Source of the DNA: Nelumbo lutea
Taxonomy: Eukaryota; Streptophyta; Magnoliopsida; Proteales; Nelumbonaceae
Length of the DNA stretch: 64,000 nucleotides
Assembly (NCBI GenBank): GCA_022828595.1
Contig: JAKGHH010000008.1
Location: 28,326,378-28,390,377 of the forward strand
Direction of reading: 5' to 3'
Shown here: in pieces, positions 1 through 11,689 of the stretch
Layout: each line of letters starts with the position of its first letter
How positions within the stretch are numbered: position 1 is the first letter of the stretch
Notes under the pieces: model-generated
What the model was told of the DNA's origin: nothing
Database searches by the model: none
What the model saw: only the letters and a program-made list of their open reading frames with translations
Position numbers and translations under genes: made by a program

Positions 1-430
1 CTGGGTCTGTACATAACCGAACTTCCCAAGGGCTAGTCTGAATCTGTCGAACCAAGCTCTAGGTGACTGCTTCAAACCATACAAAGCCTTGTTGAGCCGA
101 CAAACTTTCTTACCTGCCTCTGTATCATAGAATCCAGGAGGCAACAACATGTAGACCTCTTCCTGCAAGTCCCCGTTTAGGAAAGCATTCTTAACATCCA
201 TTTGGTACAAAGCCAAGTGTAGCTTGCTGCAAGAGATAATAGAACCCGAATGGTGGTCATCTTGGCTACCGGGGCAAATGTCTCCAAGTAATCTATACCA
301 TAAGTTTGAGTGAATCCCTTTGCAACTAGCCGAGCTTTGTACCTCTCAATGGAACCATCCGCATTATGCTTCACAGTAAATACCCACCTGCATCCAACTG
401 GTTTCTTTCCTTTGGGAAAGTCAACTAGCT
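1..430 (-). pseudogene. copia reverse transcriptase, N-terminal part
   Basis: RNA-dependent DNA polymerase part of a copia polyprotein. The frame at 177-374 carries [13 protein letters not shown] and ETFAPVAK, hallmarks of the copia RT start. After a one-base shift near 230 it continues with [11 protein letters not shown] and YGLKQSPRAWF down to base 1. The shift disrupts the protein. The catalytic YVDD region lies outside the window. Confidence 0.9.
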
Positions 431-431
431 C

Positions 432-818
432 TCAGGTATTATTTTTCAACATGGCATCCATTTCAACTTGCATTGCACCTCTCCACTCCGGGACTGATAG
501 GGCTTCTTGCACTGTTCTCGGAATAGGGACATCAGCAACAGAGGTGAGATAGGACCTATAGGAGGGAGATAGGCGATCATAGGACAAAAACTGGGAGATG
601 TAGTGGGCTGTAGATGTGGTGCAATGCCGTTTTCCTTTACGGAGGGCAATGGGAAGATCAAGGTCATCTGCAGAGGGTGAGGTAGCAACAATGGAAGGAG
701 TCTCTGTGGGCCCTGGGACTGTAATATTTGGACTTGGAGCCGCAGAAGAGATTGTAGCTGGCTGGGACTGCTGATGACCAGGATCAATCTGCCTGCATCG
801 CCTATGATAGACTCTCAA
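432..818 (-). pseudogene. copia polyprotein spacer between integrase and RT
   Basis: An open stretch of about 128 codons between the integrase and RT frames. It has a Ser/Pro/Thr-rich start and a segment ending in the EWRGAMQVEMDAM type of sequence that precedes copia RT domains. It overlaps the integrase frame by 4 bases, so a frameshift separates them. This is polyprotein linker, not a separate gene. Confidence 0.7.
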
Positions 819-1750
819 CTCCCGATCCCTTTGACCACCCTCGCTACTACAGCCCTCATCATCAACTGGAATAAGGGAACAGCCCCAAAGGTATTAACCG
901 TGTCCTCACTGCACTCCTCCTCCCCCTGAAGAAAAAAACCCAAATCTCCACGCTCACTACTCTCCCCCTGAGGAGAGACCCGAGAATAGTAGGGTGTCTC
1001 CTCAAAGAAAGTGACATCCATGGATACATACTTCTTCCCTGAGACAGGATCATAACAACAATAACCCTTTTGAGTTTGTGCATAACCAAGAAATATGCAT
1101 TTGGAGGCTTTGGGTTGAAACTTGGAGTGATTGGGACCAAGAAGCTGAACAAAACAGGTACAACCAAATGTCTTGAGGGGAATAGTGAACAACTCTTCAT
1201 TGGGGTATAGAAGGGAAAAATGAGGTTTCATATCAAGAACCCGAGAAGGAATCCGATTAATAAGATATGCCGCCGTAAGGATGTGCCGATTAATAAAAAC
1301 CCCAGAAGTGAATAGGGACATTGGAGGTAAACATAATACTTCTAGCCACCTCCAAGATGTGCCTATTCTTCCTCTCTGCAACCCCATTCTGCTGAGGTTT
1401 TTATGAGGACACGTGCTCTGGTGGATAACCCCATGATTAAGGAGGTACGATGCCAATGGCTTAGCAAAGTATTCCTTTGCATTATCAGATCTAAGTACTT
1501 TTATCCTGGCATCAAATTGTGTTAGGTTCATTTGGTGGAAGTTTTGGGTCAGGACAGGCACCTCATCTTGTGATCGCATAAGATAAACCCATGAAAAACG
1601 GGTGTGGTCATCAACAAATAGCAAAAAATACCTGTACCCCCCCATAGAAGGAATGTGATATGGCCCCCAAACATCAGTATGCACAATATCAAAAGAACTA
1701 TTACTCCTTTTATTACTCAATGAATAAGAGTTTCTACAATGTTTAGCCAA
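815..1750 (-). pseudogene. copia integrase
   Basis: DDE-type integrase of the copia polyprotein, 311 codons open. It begins just after the zinc-binding region (CELAKHCRN overlaps the previous frame). HTDVWGP carries the first catalytic Asp and LRSDNAKEY the second. The expected downstream region with the catalytic Glu is disturbed around residue 120 (CPHKNLSRMGLQ), which looks like a local frameshift. The C-terminal part has FGCTCFVQL and KCIFLGYAQTQKGY, typical of copia integrase ends. Probably inactive. Confidence 0.88.
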
Positions 1751-2466
1751 CTCACAACTTTCACACTTAACTGAGATGACTCAACAGACTCAAACAAAGT
1801 AGGAAACAGACTCTTCAAGGACCAAAAAGATAAATGACCCAATCGGTTATGCCACAACATAACCGGACTCACAACTTGAGAAACAAGTAACTTCTTATCC
1901 ACTGACTCTTCCCGACGAGAACTCTCCCCGAGCAGATAGATCTCATTCGTCTCATAGCCAGTCCCAATCACCTTCTTCGTCTCCATGTCCTGAAAAACAC
2001 ATCGGTCAGGAAAGAAAGTTACTGAGCAGTTCAAATGTTTGGTAATGCTACTGACGGAAAGGAGGTTAGTATCCAGTTTAGGAACATGCAAGACAGAGGA
2101 CAAGGATATAGTATCTGACAGTTTAATGTCACCCTTGCCAGAAATAGGGACAAGAGAGCCATCAGCTATAGATATTTTATCCCCACCAGAAGATAAGTGA
2201 TAAGTAGTAAACAGAGAGGACGAGCTGGTCATATGGTCAGATGCACCTGAATCTATTACCCAACACGGTTCAGTAGTACCTGGAGCGGAAGCATGGTAGG
2301 CTGAGGTTCGAGTACCTGAGTGTGCAAAGGCCGATGTAGCTGGAGCTGATGATGACTGCAATAACTGAGCTGAACTGCCAACTTCCTTCTCCAACCTATA
2401 TTTTCTGATGTTACTTCTCTCAGAAAGTAAAAAACTTACAGTAGAATGCAGTTCGCTGCCTACCAA
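1717..2466 (-). pseudogene. copia protease and GAG-pre-integrase domain
   Basis: The motif CWVIDSGASDHMT is the copia aspartic protease active site (D-S-G). LLSVSSITKHLNC and LWHNRLGHLS mark the GAG-pre-integrase region. The start methionine is arbitrary because the normal gag sequence upstream, including the zinc knuckle, is missing. The end overlaps the integrase frame, so a -1 type shift separates the two. Confidence 0.88.
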
Positions 2467-2657
2467 GGTTACCCGAACCCTAGCCTTCTCTGATTCTTCC
2501 TGATCACCAACTTGCTACAACTGTGATACTTCTTCAAACAGCTGCTAATCCTCTGGAGATCTCCAAGAACCAGTCAACGAACTCTGCTTTCTCAGTCTTC
2601 CAGCCTTAGATGGTTCTCATGTGGTCGGCTGGACTAGACTCACATGAGAGAACTTGA

Positions 2658-2668
2658 CTCTGATACCA
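2658..2668 (-). other. primer-binding site, initiator tRNA-Met type
   Basis: On the minus strand the sequence reads TGGTATCAGAG, the usual plant copia primer-binding site complementary to initiator tRNA-Met. It sits directly inside the LTR edge. Confidence 0.85.
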
Positions 2669-2669
2669 A

Positions 2670-3037
2670 CTAGAAGTTCAGGACTGTTATCAGTCTTGAA
2701 CCCTAATGAATCTCAGGATCGAAGATAAGCAGAAAGAAAGTGGAGAGAAGAGAAAGAGGGAGAAGAAACAGTAGAACACAAGGGTTGAAAGGAGGAGCAG
2801 AAGCTTCATGTTTTGCTGCCGCCACCTTAATTATTATTTATAGGTTATGCTCATTACATGGAAAGGACATATCTGCCCTTAGTCTTTACATAACAAATAG
2901 AGTAAAACAAAGACTGAAATAAATAACAACTGAAACAACTAAATGACCAATAGCTAACCCTAGGCAGACTAGAATATCTTCTACCCTACGAACACAGTGG
3001 GACTGTAGCTGTGGGGCCCACTTCAGTGTTCTCTACA
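2670..3037 (-). repeat. copia 5' LTR
   Basis: About 368 bases bounded inside by the primer-binding site. On the minus strand it begins with TGTAGAGAACACTG. The partner LTR is outside the window, so the outer edge rests only on the TG start. Confidence 0.65.
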
Positions 3038-3049
3038 AGTATTAAATCA

Positions 3050-3500
3050 AGTTTGAGAAGATTGTGACCAGGGTTATAGGTTGGTTTGAGAAAGCTCTGG
3101 TAGGGAGCTCCTTAGGGGGCTTGAAGGAAGAAATCAAGTTAGAAGTTCAAGCTTGGAGGCCAACCACTATAATGGATATGGCAGGCCTTGCAAAACTACG
3201 AGAAGAAAAGTTGAACTAGGCCAAGCAGTTCACTCGACTAGCTGGAGCCATCCTTAATATCCTTGGCCCAAGACAAGATAACCCTCGTCCAACCATTGCC
3301 AAGGGGGTAAGCTAACCCACCCTCCCCTTCAAATGTCTAAAGTGGGATAAGATGTAGGCCTGAAGGGAGAAAGGCCTTTGTTATGATTGTGATGACATGT
3401 TTGGGTTGTTTACAAATGCAAGGCCCAACAAGTCTTCCTATCACAAAGTGTGGATTTAGATACTAAAGATAGCCAGCCCTGGGTCCAGGGCCAACTTGAC
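3050..3500 (+). pseudogene. Ty3/gypsy gag remnant
   Basis: One frame from about 3090 reads GGLKEEIKLEVQAWRP followed by AGLAKLREEKLN, the conserved end of the chromovirus gag domain. A later piece, REKGLCYDCD, resembles the start of a zinc knuckle. Several stops interrupt it. Confidence 0.75.
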
Positions 3501-3599
3501 AATGAAGATGCTAGTGATTCGATGCAAATGGGGGTACCTGAGATCTCTTCAAGCCTTAAATTGTCAAAAGATTCCCTATACTATCTGACTATGTGGGTT

Positions 3600-3990
3600 A
3601 AGGGAATGTTAATGGGTTAAACTCTCTTGGTGTTAATTGACAATGGAAGTACCCTTAATTTTGTGACCTTAACTGTTGCCCTGTAACATGGGCTTGTAAT
3701 CTATCATACTTCACCCTTTGTAGTCCGGGTTGCTAATGGGCACAATATCTCCTGTGAAGGGTTGTGTAAGGATTTCGAAAAATACAAGGGTGTCCATACA
3801 AAGTAGACCTCCATCCCTTTCAATTTTCTGGATCTGATGTGGTATTAGTGGTCCAATGGCTGTGCCAACTAGGAACTGTTGTTTGTGATTGGGATAATAT
3901 GACAATGGACTTCACACTTCATGAGTAACCTTACCATCTCCAAGGGAGCAATCTTGAACCACCTCAAGCCAAGAGCCTTTGGGGCCCACC
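3600..3990 (+). pseudogene. Ty3/gypsy aspartic protease remnant
   Basis: The segment LVLIDNGSTLNFVT resembles the retroviral-type protease active site. Here the usual D-S/T-G is D-N-G, so the catalytic triad is changed. HNISCEGLCKDF follows in the shifted frame. Multiple stops. Confidence 0.65.
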
Positions 3991-4039
3991 TAGCTAATGT
4001 CTGCCCCTAGCTAATGTCTACCCCTATAGATACCCCCAG

Positions 4040-4990
4040 TTTCAGTGAGAGGAGATAGAGAAGATTGTAACTGAGCCATTAGCAAAGAAACACATTCAAC
4101 CTAACAACAACCCATATTCAACCACATCACCATTAGGGATTGGTTTCCCATTCCGATCAGAGATTTATTCTTGGATGGATGCCCTCTCCACAATTTAGGC
4201 AGTGATGAATGATGTCTTCATGCCCTATCTTAGAAGGTTTATTTTAGTATATATAGTCTGGATTGGCATTCTCATATATAGTCAAGGCTTCCAAATGTAC
4301 TTTTGGACAAAAATGAATAAGCTACTTGGGCCATAACATGACAAATGCAAAGATAATGGTCGATCTTGCTAAGATCACCTGCATGCTTGATTTTCCACTA
4401 CCCAAAACTCAAAAGGGAATGCGGGGGTTTTTGGGCCTTATATGTTATTACTGGAGATTAATAAAAGGCTATGGGTTGTTAGTCGCTCCCCTCACTAAAT
4501 TGCTGCACAAAGACTTTTTCAAGTGGACCCTACAGGCCCAACAGGCCTTTGATGATTTGAAATAGGTCTTGTGTACTCCACCAGCCTTGGAACTGTTAGA
4601 TTTCTCAAAGGATTTTATTCTTGAATGTGATGCATCAGGCTGCGGGGTGGGCATAGTCCTCATGCATGGGGGTCAACGACTGGCCTTCTTTGGCATGCTC
4701 TATCACCTCAATCTCAAACCAAGTCCATTTATGAAAAAGAATTAATGGCCATCGTCCTAGTGGTCCAAAAGTGGAGGCTTATCTACTAGGCTGATGGTTT
4801 ACCATTAGAACCAACCAATGAATCTTGAAGCACTTTCTGGAACAATGCATACATACTACTGGACAATAGAAATGGTTAACCAAGTTGATGGGCTTTGTTT
4901 ATGTCATATAAACTAGGCGCAAGCAACAAGGTGGAAGATTCTCTCTCTCTCTCTCTTTCTCATGCATGAAATGAGCCATATAGGAGTCTT
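4040..4990 (+). pseudogene. Ty3/gypsy RT/RNase H remnant
   Basis: The best-preserved part, 4326-4565, reads GFLGLICYYWRLIKGY and PLTKLLHKDFFKW, the RT connection region of Ty3/gypsy elements. A shifted frame continues with FILECDASGCGVGIVL, the RNase H start with its Asp. The upstream RT core with the YxDD motif has been deleted around 4230-4290. A short CT run at 4940-4958 is unrelated. Confidence 0.8.
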
Positions 4991-5057
4991 GAAGCCTAGT
5001 TTCCCTCTTCTCGACCAGCTTGAGGCCCAAGAGGACCCAGGATTATCCTAGATTTGC

Positions 5058-5990
5058 ATGCAATGTCTCCAGGATCCCACTTCCCACCCAAATTATTCAG
5101 TGAAGGATATGATTCTATTCTCCAAAGGCAAAATGGTAATACCTTTGACATCCTGGTTTATTCCAGAATTGTTGAGGTTATTCCATGATACATCCCTAGC
5201 ATACTACCATTTGGCTTCTCACTTCTACTTGCCAGCAACGAAGAACAAAATCCGGGAGTACATTGCTTCTTGTCAAGTGTGCCAACAACAGAAGTATGAA
5301 GCTCAGGCACTTTTCAGCCCATTCCAATTCCAGCTTTGGTATGAGATTAAGTATTCATGGATTTCATTTCGGGGTTACCCATTACTCTTGGAAAATCAGT
5401 CATTATGGTTGTGGTGGAACGACTAATGAAAAATATGTTCATTTTGTGGCACTATCACACCCTTATAGTGTGGCCCAAGTCGCAGAGGCATATGTCAAGG
5501 ATGTTGCTAAATTACATGGTACTACAGCTATTATTTTGGACTAAGATCCTACCTTCCTCAGACAGTTTTGGAACAAGTACTTCAGGTTGCAGTGGATGGG
5601 GCTACACCATACCACTAGCTATCATCCCCAATCAAATGGGCAGACCAAGGTACTCAATAGGTGTTTGGAGACCTATCATCGCCAGTCATTTCACTCAGCC
5701 GTGGGTATGACTCCTTTCAAGGCTCTTTATGGGAAAGATCCTCCAGCCATTCTACCATACGTAGGTCTCAATTCAGCAGTTGTGTCTTGCTTACTAGAAT
5801 TTTCAGAGGATGACCATGTTGTTACCTAGCCATAGAGCATTCTTGATCTCCGTTGGTTGAAAATAGGGCGGAAGATAGTCTAGGAAGCACTTGTAGCTTG
5901 GACCGGGCTATCTAGGGAGGAAGCCACATGGGAACCCTATAAACCCTTACTACAGCTTTATCCATTGTCCTTGAGGACAAAGCCCATTTG
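5058..5990 (+). pseudogene. Ty3/gypsy integrase with chromodomain-like tail
   Basis: YIASCQVCQQQK carries the Cys pair of the integrase zinc finger. DFISGLP follows in another frame with the first catalytic Asp. TSYHPQSNGQTKVLNRCLE (5587-5829) contains the catalytic Glu region. Near 5890 the frame reads AWTGLSREEATWEP, the chromodomain-like end typical of chromoviruses. Several frameshifts. Confidence 0.82.
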
Positions 5991-5995
5991 GAGGG

Positions 5996-6337
5996 TGTTA
6001 TTTTACCAGATGGAGACAAATCTATCATATTCGAACCACAGCAGACAAACCCAAGTGCATGGCCATCATATGATCGAGTATATGCTAGGAGAAAGCGTCT
6101 CCACATCAGCTGAAACCATTAAGATCTGCATCAGAGTATTAGAGGCTGTTATGATTTGTGATAAAATCTATATATAGTGGAACCCTTTTGGAAGGGAGAA
6201 ATGAATGAGATATTTGTGTTCCCTCAAAGAACACCTGAGTTGGGCAGTAGCCCAACTGAAAGTGACATCTCTGAAGAGTTTCTCTACTCTTCTCATTGTT
6301 ATCTTTTCTCTCTCCTTGCATATTCATATTCATGACA
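5996..6337 (+). repeat. Ty3/gypsy LTR
   Basis: It begins TGTTATTTTACC directly after a purine-rich tract ending in TTGGAGGG and ends CATGACA, giving TGT...ACA borders and about 342 bases. A PBS-like sequence follows at 6340. No second copy is visible because the left end of the element is missing. Confidence 0.6.
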
Positions 6338-6640
6338 AGAAGGTATTAAGAGCACCAAGAAGACTTTGGCAATGATGGAGATATTTATGATGATGTCTTC
6401 AGATTTGTTAGTTAATTTCAGATCTGTTCTCTCCAGCATCTATATTTCTTCTTCAACAATTCTTAGTTATTGGTCTAGTTATCTTTCATTCAATTCATGT
6501 TTATTCTTTGGCATTTTGATATTTCTCTTGAGTACTACTAGTTTGATTTCCCTCTTCCTAATCCCTGTTTATCCTCTTGTGATTCTTTCTATCAAATCTG
6601 ATTTACTATAGATGCCAAGTCATGTTTTTACTAGAAAATA
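6338..6640. other. unassigned stretch after the gypsy LTR
   Basis: The first bases (AGGTATTAAGAGC) resemble a tRNA-Met primer-binding site. The rest is T-rich with no protein similarity I can recognise. It could be untranslated leader of a second, lost element copy. Confidence 0.4.
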
Positions 6641-7115
6641 GCAAAATGGGGGGGGGGTGTATCTAGAGTATTATGTGATAGGAAAATATTTCTTAGGCTA
6701 AAAGGAAAATTTTATAAAACAGTTTTTAGGACAGCAATATTTGTATAGACCAGAGTGTTGGGCAGTCAAGGAAGACATAAAAAAAAATGTGTGGTAGTAC
6801 TAAGAATGTTGAGAAAGGATACAACCAGGCATGACTTTATTAGAAGGAACCTAGGAGTGGCTCATGTACGTGAAAATGGGTAGGTCAACTAAGAAGGTTT
6901 GGTAAATCCAAAAGAAATAATCAGTTCCTATAAGTGATTTAAGGGTCTAGAAGAGAACCAATCAGAAGAAGTGATCTGTTACAAGGGGCTAGAAGAGATA
7001 GGGACAAGCCAAAAAGGATGTGTTAAGTAGTGGGATATAATTTAAAGGCTTTAACAATGGTTTGGGACTGAACAAAAGGAATGGTGGAACAAGATTCATG
7101 TAGCTGAACTCATAA
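6640..7115 (+). mobile_element. RTE-type LINE remnant, RT C-terminus
   Basis: The broken frames read VLCDRKIFLRLKGKFYKT, then ECWAVKED, then LRMLRKDTTRHDFIRRN and GVAHVREN. This is the C-terminal part of RTE-clade LINE reverse transcriptase, usually ...ECWAVKKQ...MLRWMCGKTR.... A degraded GRPK stretch and a VEQDS/IHVA-like end follow to about 7115. Many stops. Confidence 0.75.
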
Positions 7116-8289
7116 CGTTGGAAAGATATTAGATGATGATGGCTATAGTATCTAAAGAAATTACTATAATTAGTTATTATTAGAATTAACATAAATAGTA
7201 AGAACAGACTTTAAATAGTATATTCTGTTGGCTGTCATTTTTGAATTGCCTGGCTTTTAAGGTTTTTTGGAGAATTTTGAGGCATTTTTTTGTTGTCTAG
7301 AAAGCAGTTCTAGAATCTTTTCTTGAAACTGGTGCTTTTATGTCTAAATCGAATGTAGCTTGTGTTAGGACTTTTTTTCTAGGCTTCTAAAGTATTTCTA
7401 GATCTAGTGATTAATGTTTTATTGGATTTTATGAAGAATTAAGAGCAGCTCTTTTTTCTCCCATTCTATTTTGGTGCCTGTTGGGAGTTATCCTCTTATA
7501 TCTTGATTGTAGGTCAAGATTCATTTGTTTAGGCCTTTTTGGTGAAGAGGTGATCAAGGGTCATTCAATAAAGTTGTTTGGGATTGATGAACTCTTTTGT
7601 AGTGATCAGACAGTTTTTTTTTTTTTTTAATTTATTTTTTGATTAATAGTAATCAGACATAGTTTTAAGCTTGGTCTTGTACTCTTGTTTCAAGTGGTAC
7701 TCAAGTTTCTATTTGGTTTTAGGAGGAAGGTGAAGCTTCATTTCTGAATCTTAAATGACAAGAAGTGGTTCTTCATTTGTGGTCACACTTTTTGGTGATG
7801 CATGTTGCATTACAGATACTCATTGAATTATCTTAAATGCGCTTCAGGACTCAATGCGCTTCATACATGTTTGATAAAATGCCTAAATGACTCTAGGTTT
7901 TTGTCTTAAGGCAATTTACTTTTAGTTGTTCTTGTACTTTGTAAAAGGGGGTTATGGTGGCAGTGGATGTGAAAGGCCTGAGGATTGGCTTGAGTCAGCT
8001 GGTGGAAGAGGATGGAAGGTTTCAAGGTCCCTTTTATCTAGCTTCTCTCTCTCTCTTTCCTCCCTCCCTCCAGATCTTCTATCTGTTAGGCAGTTATGCC
8101 ACATCAGTGCAAGTTCGGAGGTTGCTATGCCAGTCAGTTGTCCAGTTGTCAGCCATTTATATGTGCTCATGCTGCTCTCATGATTTGTTACATGACCCCT
8201 GATTGCTATTTCAGAACTTGGGTCACTTCAGGTTTATGTTATTAGACTGGGTTATATGTCTACCCCTCTTTCAGTTTCTATGGGGTATT
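7116..8289. other. intergenic stretch, no gene recognised
   Basis: T-rich single-copy-looking DNA with a T run near 7613-7629 and a CT-rich patch near 8043-8060. Overlapping open frames at 7926-8202 run on both strands over low-complexity sequence and match no family I recognise. Confidence 0.4.
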
Positions 8290-9265
8290 TGATCAATAGC
8301 AGGAAGCATTTCATTAAAATAAGAGATTAGAATACAGATTTGGGGAGATAAAACATCTTAGCTCTCCGACGTTTCAGAATAAACAATCAAGGAGAGAAAA
8401 ACCAGTTACAAATGAGCCCAGAAAGTAGCATCCCTATGCACCTGTTGCCTAGATAATCCATTGGCGAAGGAGTTGGCACTTCTCTTTACCCAAATACATT
8501 AAATCAACGTCCTTAGTCAACCACTTAAACTTCCTCTTCTCATTGTTGTAGTTCCAGACTCCAATCTTGTCTTCTTTTAACCCACCCACTACTATCTTAG
8601 AATCACCTTCCATGACCACCATTACCTTGGTCCTAAGGGAGTCTCAACTCCTATTGGACCAGAAAACAAGGCTATTATATTCCCTTGTTCATTCCTTAAC
8701 ACTTCCCCAATGCCAGATGGCCCTGGGTTTCCCAAACTGCTACCAAAAAAATTCAGTTTGATGAAGCCATAAGGGGGAGGATTCCATGATGGACTTGAAG
8801 TCAACTTATATGGGACTGACTTAGCAACTTCCTTCCAATTTTGTAACAGATCATCAACTGAGAAGTCTGTGAACATCTGCAAATATTTCAGCCAGTGTAT
8901 TGCCCTTATGTGGATCACTTCTATGCCACTTTCTAGAATTCTCTTCTTATCAGAAAAAGTTCTTAAGTTTCTTTCCTCCCAAATAGACCAGCATACAGCA
9001 GCCCTAACACATCTCCACATAACCTTTCCTCTTTTTGTTAGCCAGCTGAAGGAGGAAGAAGTAAATAGGCTTTGCACATTCAGGGGGAATTCCAACTGCA
9101 TCCAAAAGAAAAAAAAAAAAAGTGAACCATTCCTAAATACATTTTGCAAATTGACAGGAAATTAATAAGTGGTAACCGGACTCACCATCAGCCTTACAGA
9201 GAGCACACCAATGAGGAGATAAACATCTATTAGGTCTCTTTCTTTGATAATTTGAATTTTTTGGT
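8290..9265 (-). mobile_element. L1-type LINE 3' part with zf-RVT and RNase H
   Basis: On the minus strand the order is a zinc-binding RT-associated segment (CALCKADGES near 9200), WSIWEERNLRTF near 8980, then an RNase H domain with NPPPYGFIKLNF and GNPGPSGIGEVLRNEQGNII (8622-8790). The first RNase H Asp in the usual NFDGS is replaced, giving NFFGS. The 3' tail near 8290-8340 has the TTTAATGAAAT...CTATTGAT signature also seen at 14560 and marks the LINE 3' end. No complete ORF remains. Confidence 0.8.
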
Positions 9266-10213
9266 AGAGTGTTTCTTTTATTGGCGTATTTATGAATTAA
9301 TCTCCATTAAGTTGGTAGTGTAGTTCTATGGTTGAAAATGTGTTGAGAGGTGGATTTGATGATAGGTTGTGTCTTGGGTAAGAGATGTAGGCCTCTATAA
9401 ATACTGTGTTGGTAATGTCCAGGCCATCTAACCAGTTAAAGATTTGTCTTGTGGTAAGAGCCAAAAGTGCCCCTATGAATGCAATTGAACTGGTTGGATT
9501 TCTATGGGCGTGGTGTAAGTGTTAGTTGCCATTGCCAGAATCTTCAAGCTGCTTTGTTTGAAAAAAGCTATGGCAGATCAATTGGTTATCTTGCCGGCAA
9601 TATTACATTATTTCTAGGCAAGCCGTTTAGTGTTCACTTGAGAGGGACTATTGGAGTAGTGTTAGTCTCTCAATAGAAAGATACATTTGGGGTATAGTAG
9701 TAATTCATATTTCAAAAAAAAGGTATCATTATTTCCGGTGATCTCTACTCCTTGTTCTCTCCTCTTTTCACACTAATTCAGGACAAGACTTACTACAGGT
9801 CTTAATATGTATAGCATATTGAAGATCATTCAAATCAATAGTATTTTTCATATGTAAGAGCTTTCATACAATGATTATGAATGCAGATTTCTAGGGAAAG
9901 TGATCAAATGTTGATTTTTGACGTCTCATTTAATATTTTAAGTTTTTTAGGGTACCACTATTTCAATCCTTGATGAATTGGGTTAACTCTTGCTAGTATG
10001 TGTGGTTTTGAACACCTCTTCCAAGGATTAATTTGACTATTTCCTTTTTCATCTTTTGATCTTCAAAAGACCAGAGTCCTGTTATTGAGAATGATATACA
10101 CCTTTGGTTCGATATATTTGGTTTGATAGGGCTTCTAAATAATGAGATTTTCTTTGCTTCAAGCTTCTTAAATTGGAAGTGAAAATAAACAATGACATGG
10201 TTTTCTTTCTGTA
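9266..10213. other. intergenic stretch upstream of the post-SET exon
   Basis: No recognisable coding exon. I looked specifically for SET-domain motifs (NHSC, GE-Y) in the plus frames between 6.3 and 10.2 kb and found none. A 65-codon frame at 9479-9676 matches nothing I know. Confidence 0.4.
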
Positions 10214-10214
10214 G

Positions 10215-10401
10215 ATTTGTGCACTTTGGACCCAAAGTTGAATGCTATTGTGGTGCTCCAAATTGCCAAGGATTCCTTGGGACCAAGAGAAAGATTGAAG
10301 GCTTCATTGAAACAAAGAGAAAGATCTATAAAGTTGATTTATGTTGGGGCTCCAAGCGCAGAAGATCATCAATGAGGTATTTGGCAATTATGCATCAGTG
10401 A
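10215..10401 (+). pseudogene. orphan post-SET exon, ASHH3-like histone H3 methyltransferase
   Basis: After a pyrimidine-rich tract ending TTCTGTAG the frame reads FVHFGPKVECYCGAPNCQGF, then LGTKRK and WGSKRRRSS, stopping at 10401. The CxCxxxxC cysteines form the post-SET zinc site that completes the active site of SET methyltransferases. The FGPxVxCxCG and WGxKRRR sequences fit the C-terminus of plant ASHH3/ASHH4-type H3K36 methyltransferases. No exon for the SET core or AWS domain is visible upstream. It is therefore either the last exon of a gene whose other exons lie more than 10 kb away across a retrotransposon-rich region, or a captured or duplicated fragment. I favour the fragment. Confidence 0.65.
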
Positions 10402-11689
10402 TTTGTAATTTTTATGTGATTTGTTTATTTTGGGTTATTCATGTTCTATATCAACTTGTTTGCCAATGCAAGCAAATTCCAATAAAAAAGTGTTGTGTGT
10501 CATTGTCGATTTTCTTCTTTTCATATTGCCTCAAATGCAAAATTTTCCTGTTAAAAATTTTGTGAACATTTTTTTCCTGTTAAAAATGGTGCATTACACA
10601 ACAAAATTGTTTTGTCAAGATCTTTTTCCTTTTCAAGAATGTTTGGTAAAACCTCCTTTCTAGTGCGCCTGGTCTCTTACAGTCCTAAAAGGTTAAAATG
10701 GCTTGGCTTGACAGCCATTTGGTGTAGTAGTTATGCAACAAATGGTATCAGAACCTACCACCACATCTCAACATCTTATCATAAATCATGGAGAGAACTA
10801 CTTGGGAGGACTACCTAGAGCAGGGTGAAAATTGTCATGGAAAGGGATACTTGGAACAAAGTGAAAACTGTCATGGTAGGCGGGGGCTATCTGCCGACAA
10901 GAGTAGAGCTGCCTAAAGTGAAGCGGCAGGGACATAAGATATGGAAACATTAGTTTTATACCCCATTTGGGTAGACTTTTACATCTGGATGTGATGTTCT
11001 TTTATACATCATTTACATAGCTTTCTGTTTCTTTCCTGAAATTTCATGCATTAATCGTAGATACTCGGATAATCAGATGGCCACAATTAATTCATTAATC
11101 TTAAGGATCACTTTGATAGCATAGGCTCTTGGATTGATTTTTTTTGGATGACCCAAATGAATTGAAATCTTGGTACATCAGTTGGATGGTTGGGATTAAT
11201 AATTCATTAATCTTATGAGATTACTTTGATAATTTAGACCTTTGGGTTGATCCGGTACACCAGTAACATGATTGGGATGGTCCAACATTTGAAAGACAAA
11301 AGGATCATATGATTGATATTAGGACACCAAAGTTGTGGATCATATTTGGTTGGATGGAAAGATAGAAAAAGATAAAGGCCCCATCTATGGACCGTCCGCT
11401 ATATAGTTTCTATCGAAATAAAGATCAAATAGGATGGGTCTTGTCCCAAGGCCATTAATTCAGAAAATGAAATCTTCTATTATTATGTCCACAAACCTAA
11501 TTTGAATCCTTCCAACTGTCCCAACTGTCTCACTCTCTATGAATCATGACACTAATCAAACTTATCGGATCCTTTATTAACTGTAGATGCTGGTCCAATC
11601 ATTATACGCCACAGCATTATAATATGTTGGCCTTGTGTAAAGATTTTACAAATGGGTTATTATGATTGACCCTTTATTACGAGTAGGAT

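Larger units (their letters stand above)
1..3037 (-). mobile_element. Ty1/copia LTR retrotransposon, 5' part, cut by window edge
   Basis: Read on the minus strand the order is LTR, primer-binding site, protease, integrase, reverse transcriptase, which is the Ty1/copia order. The 3' half and second LTR lie beyond base 1. Frameshifts and stops split the polyprotein, so this copy is not autonomous. Only about 190 bases separate the primer-binding site from the protease frame, so most of gag has been lost. The element abuts a decayed Ty3/gypsy element at about 3040. Confidence 0.9.
3040..6337 (+). mobile_element. decayed Ty3/gypsy chromovirus
   Basis: Plus-strand remnant with gag, protease, RT/RNase H, integrase, chromodomain-like end, polypurine tract and one LTR, in the Ty3/gypsy order. 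Stops and frameshifts are dense and the RT core has a deletion. The 5' end is lost where the copia LTR abuts it near 3038. It is much older than the copia element. Confidence 0.85.
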
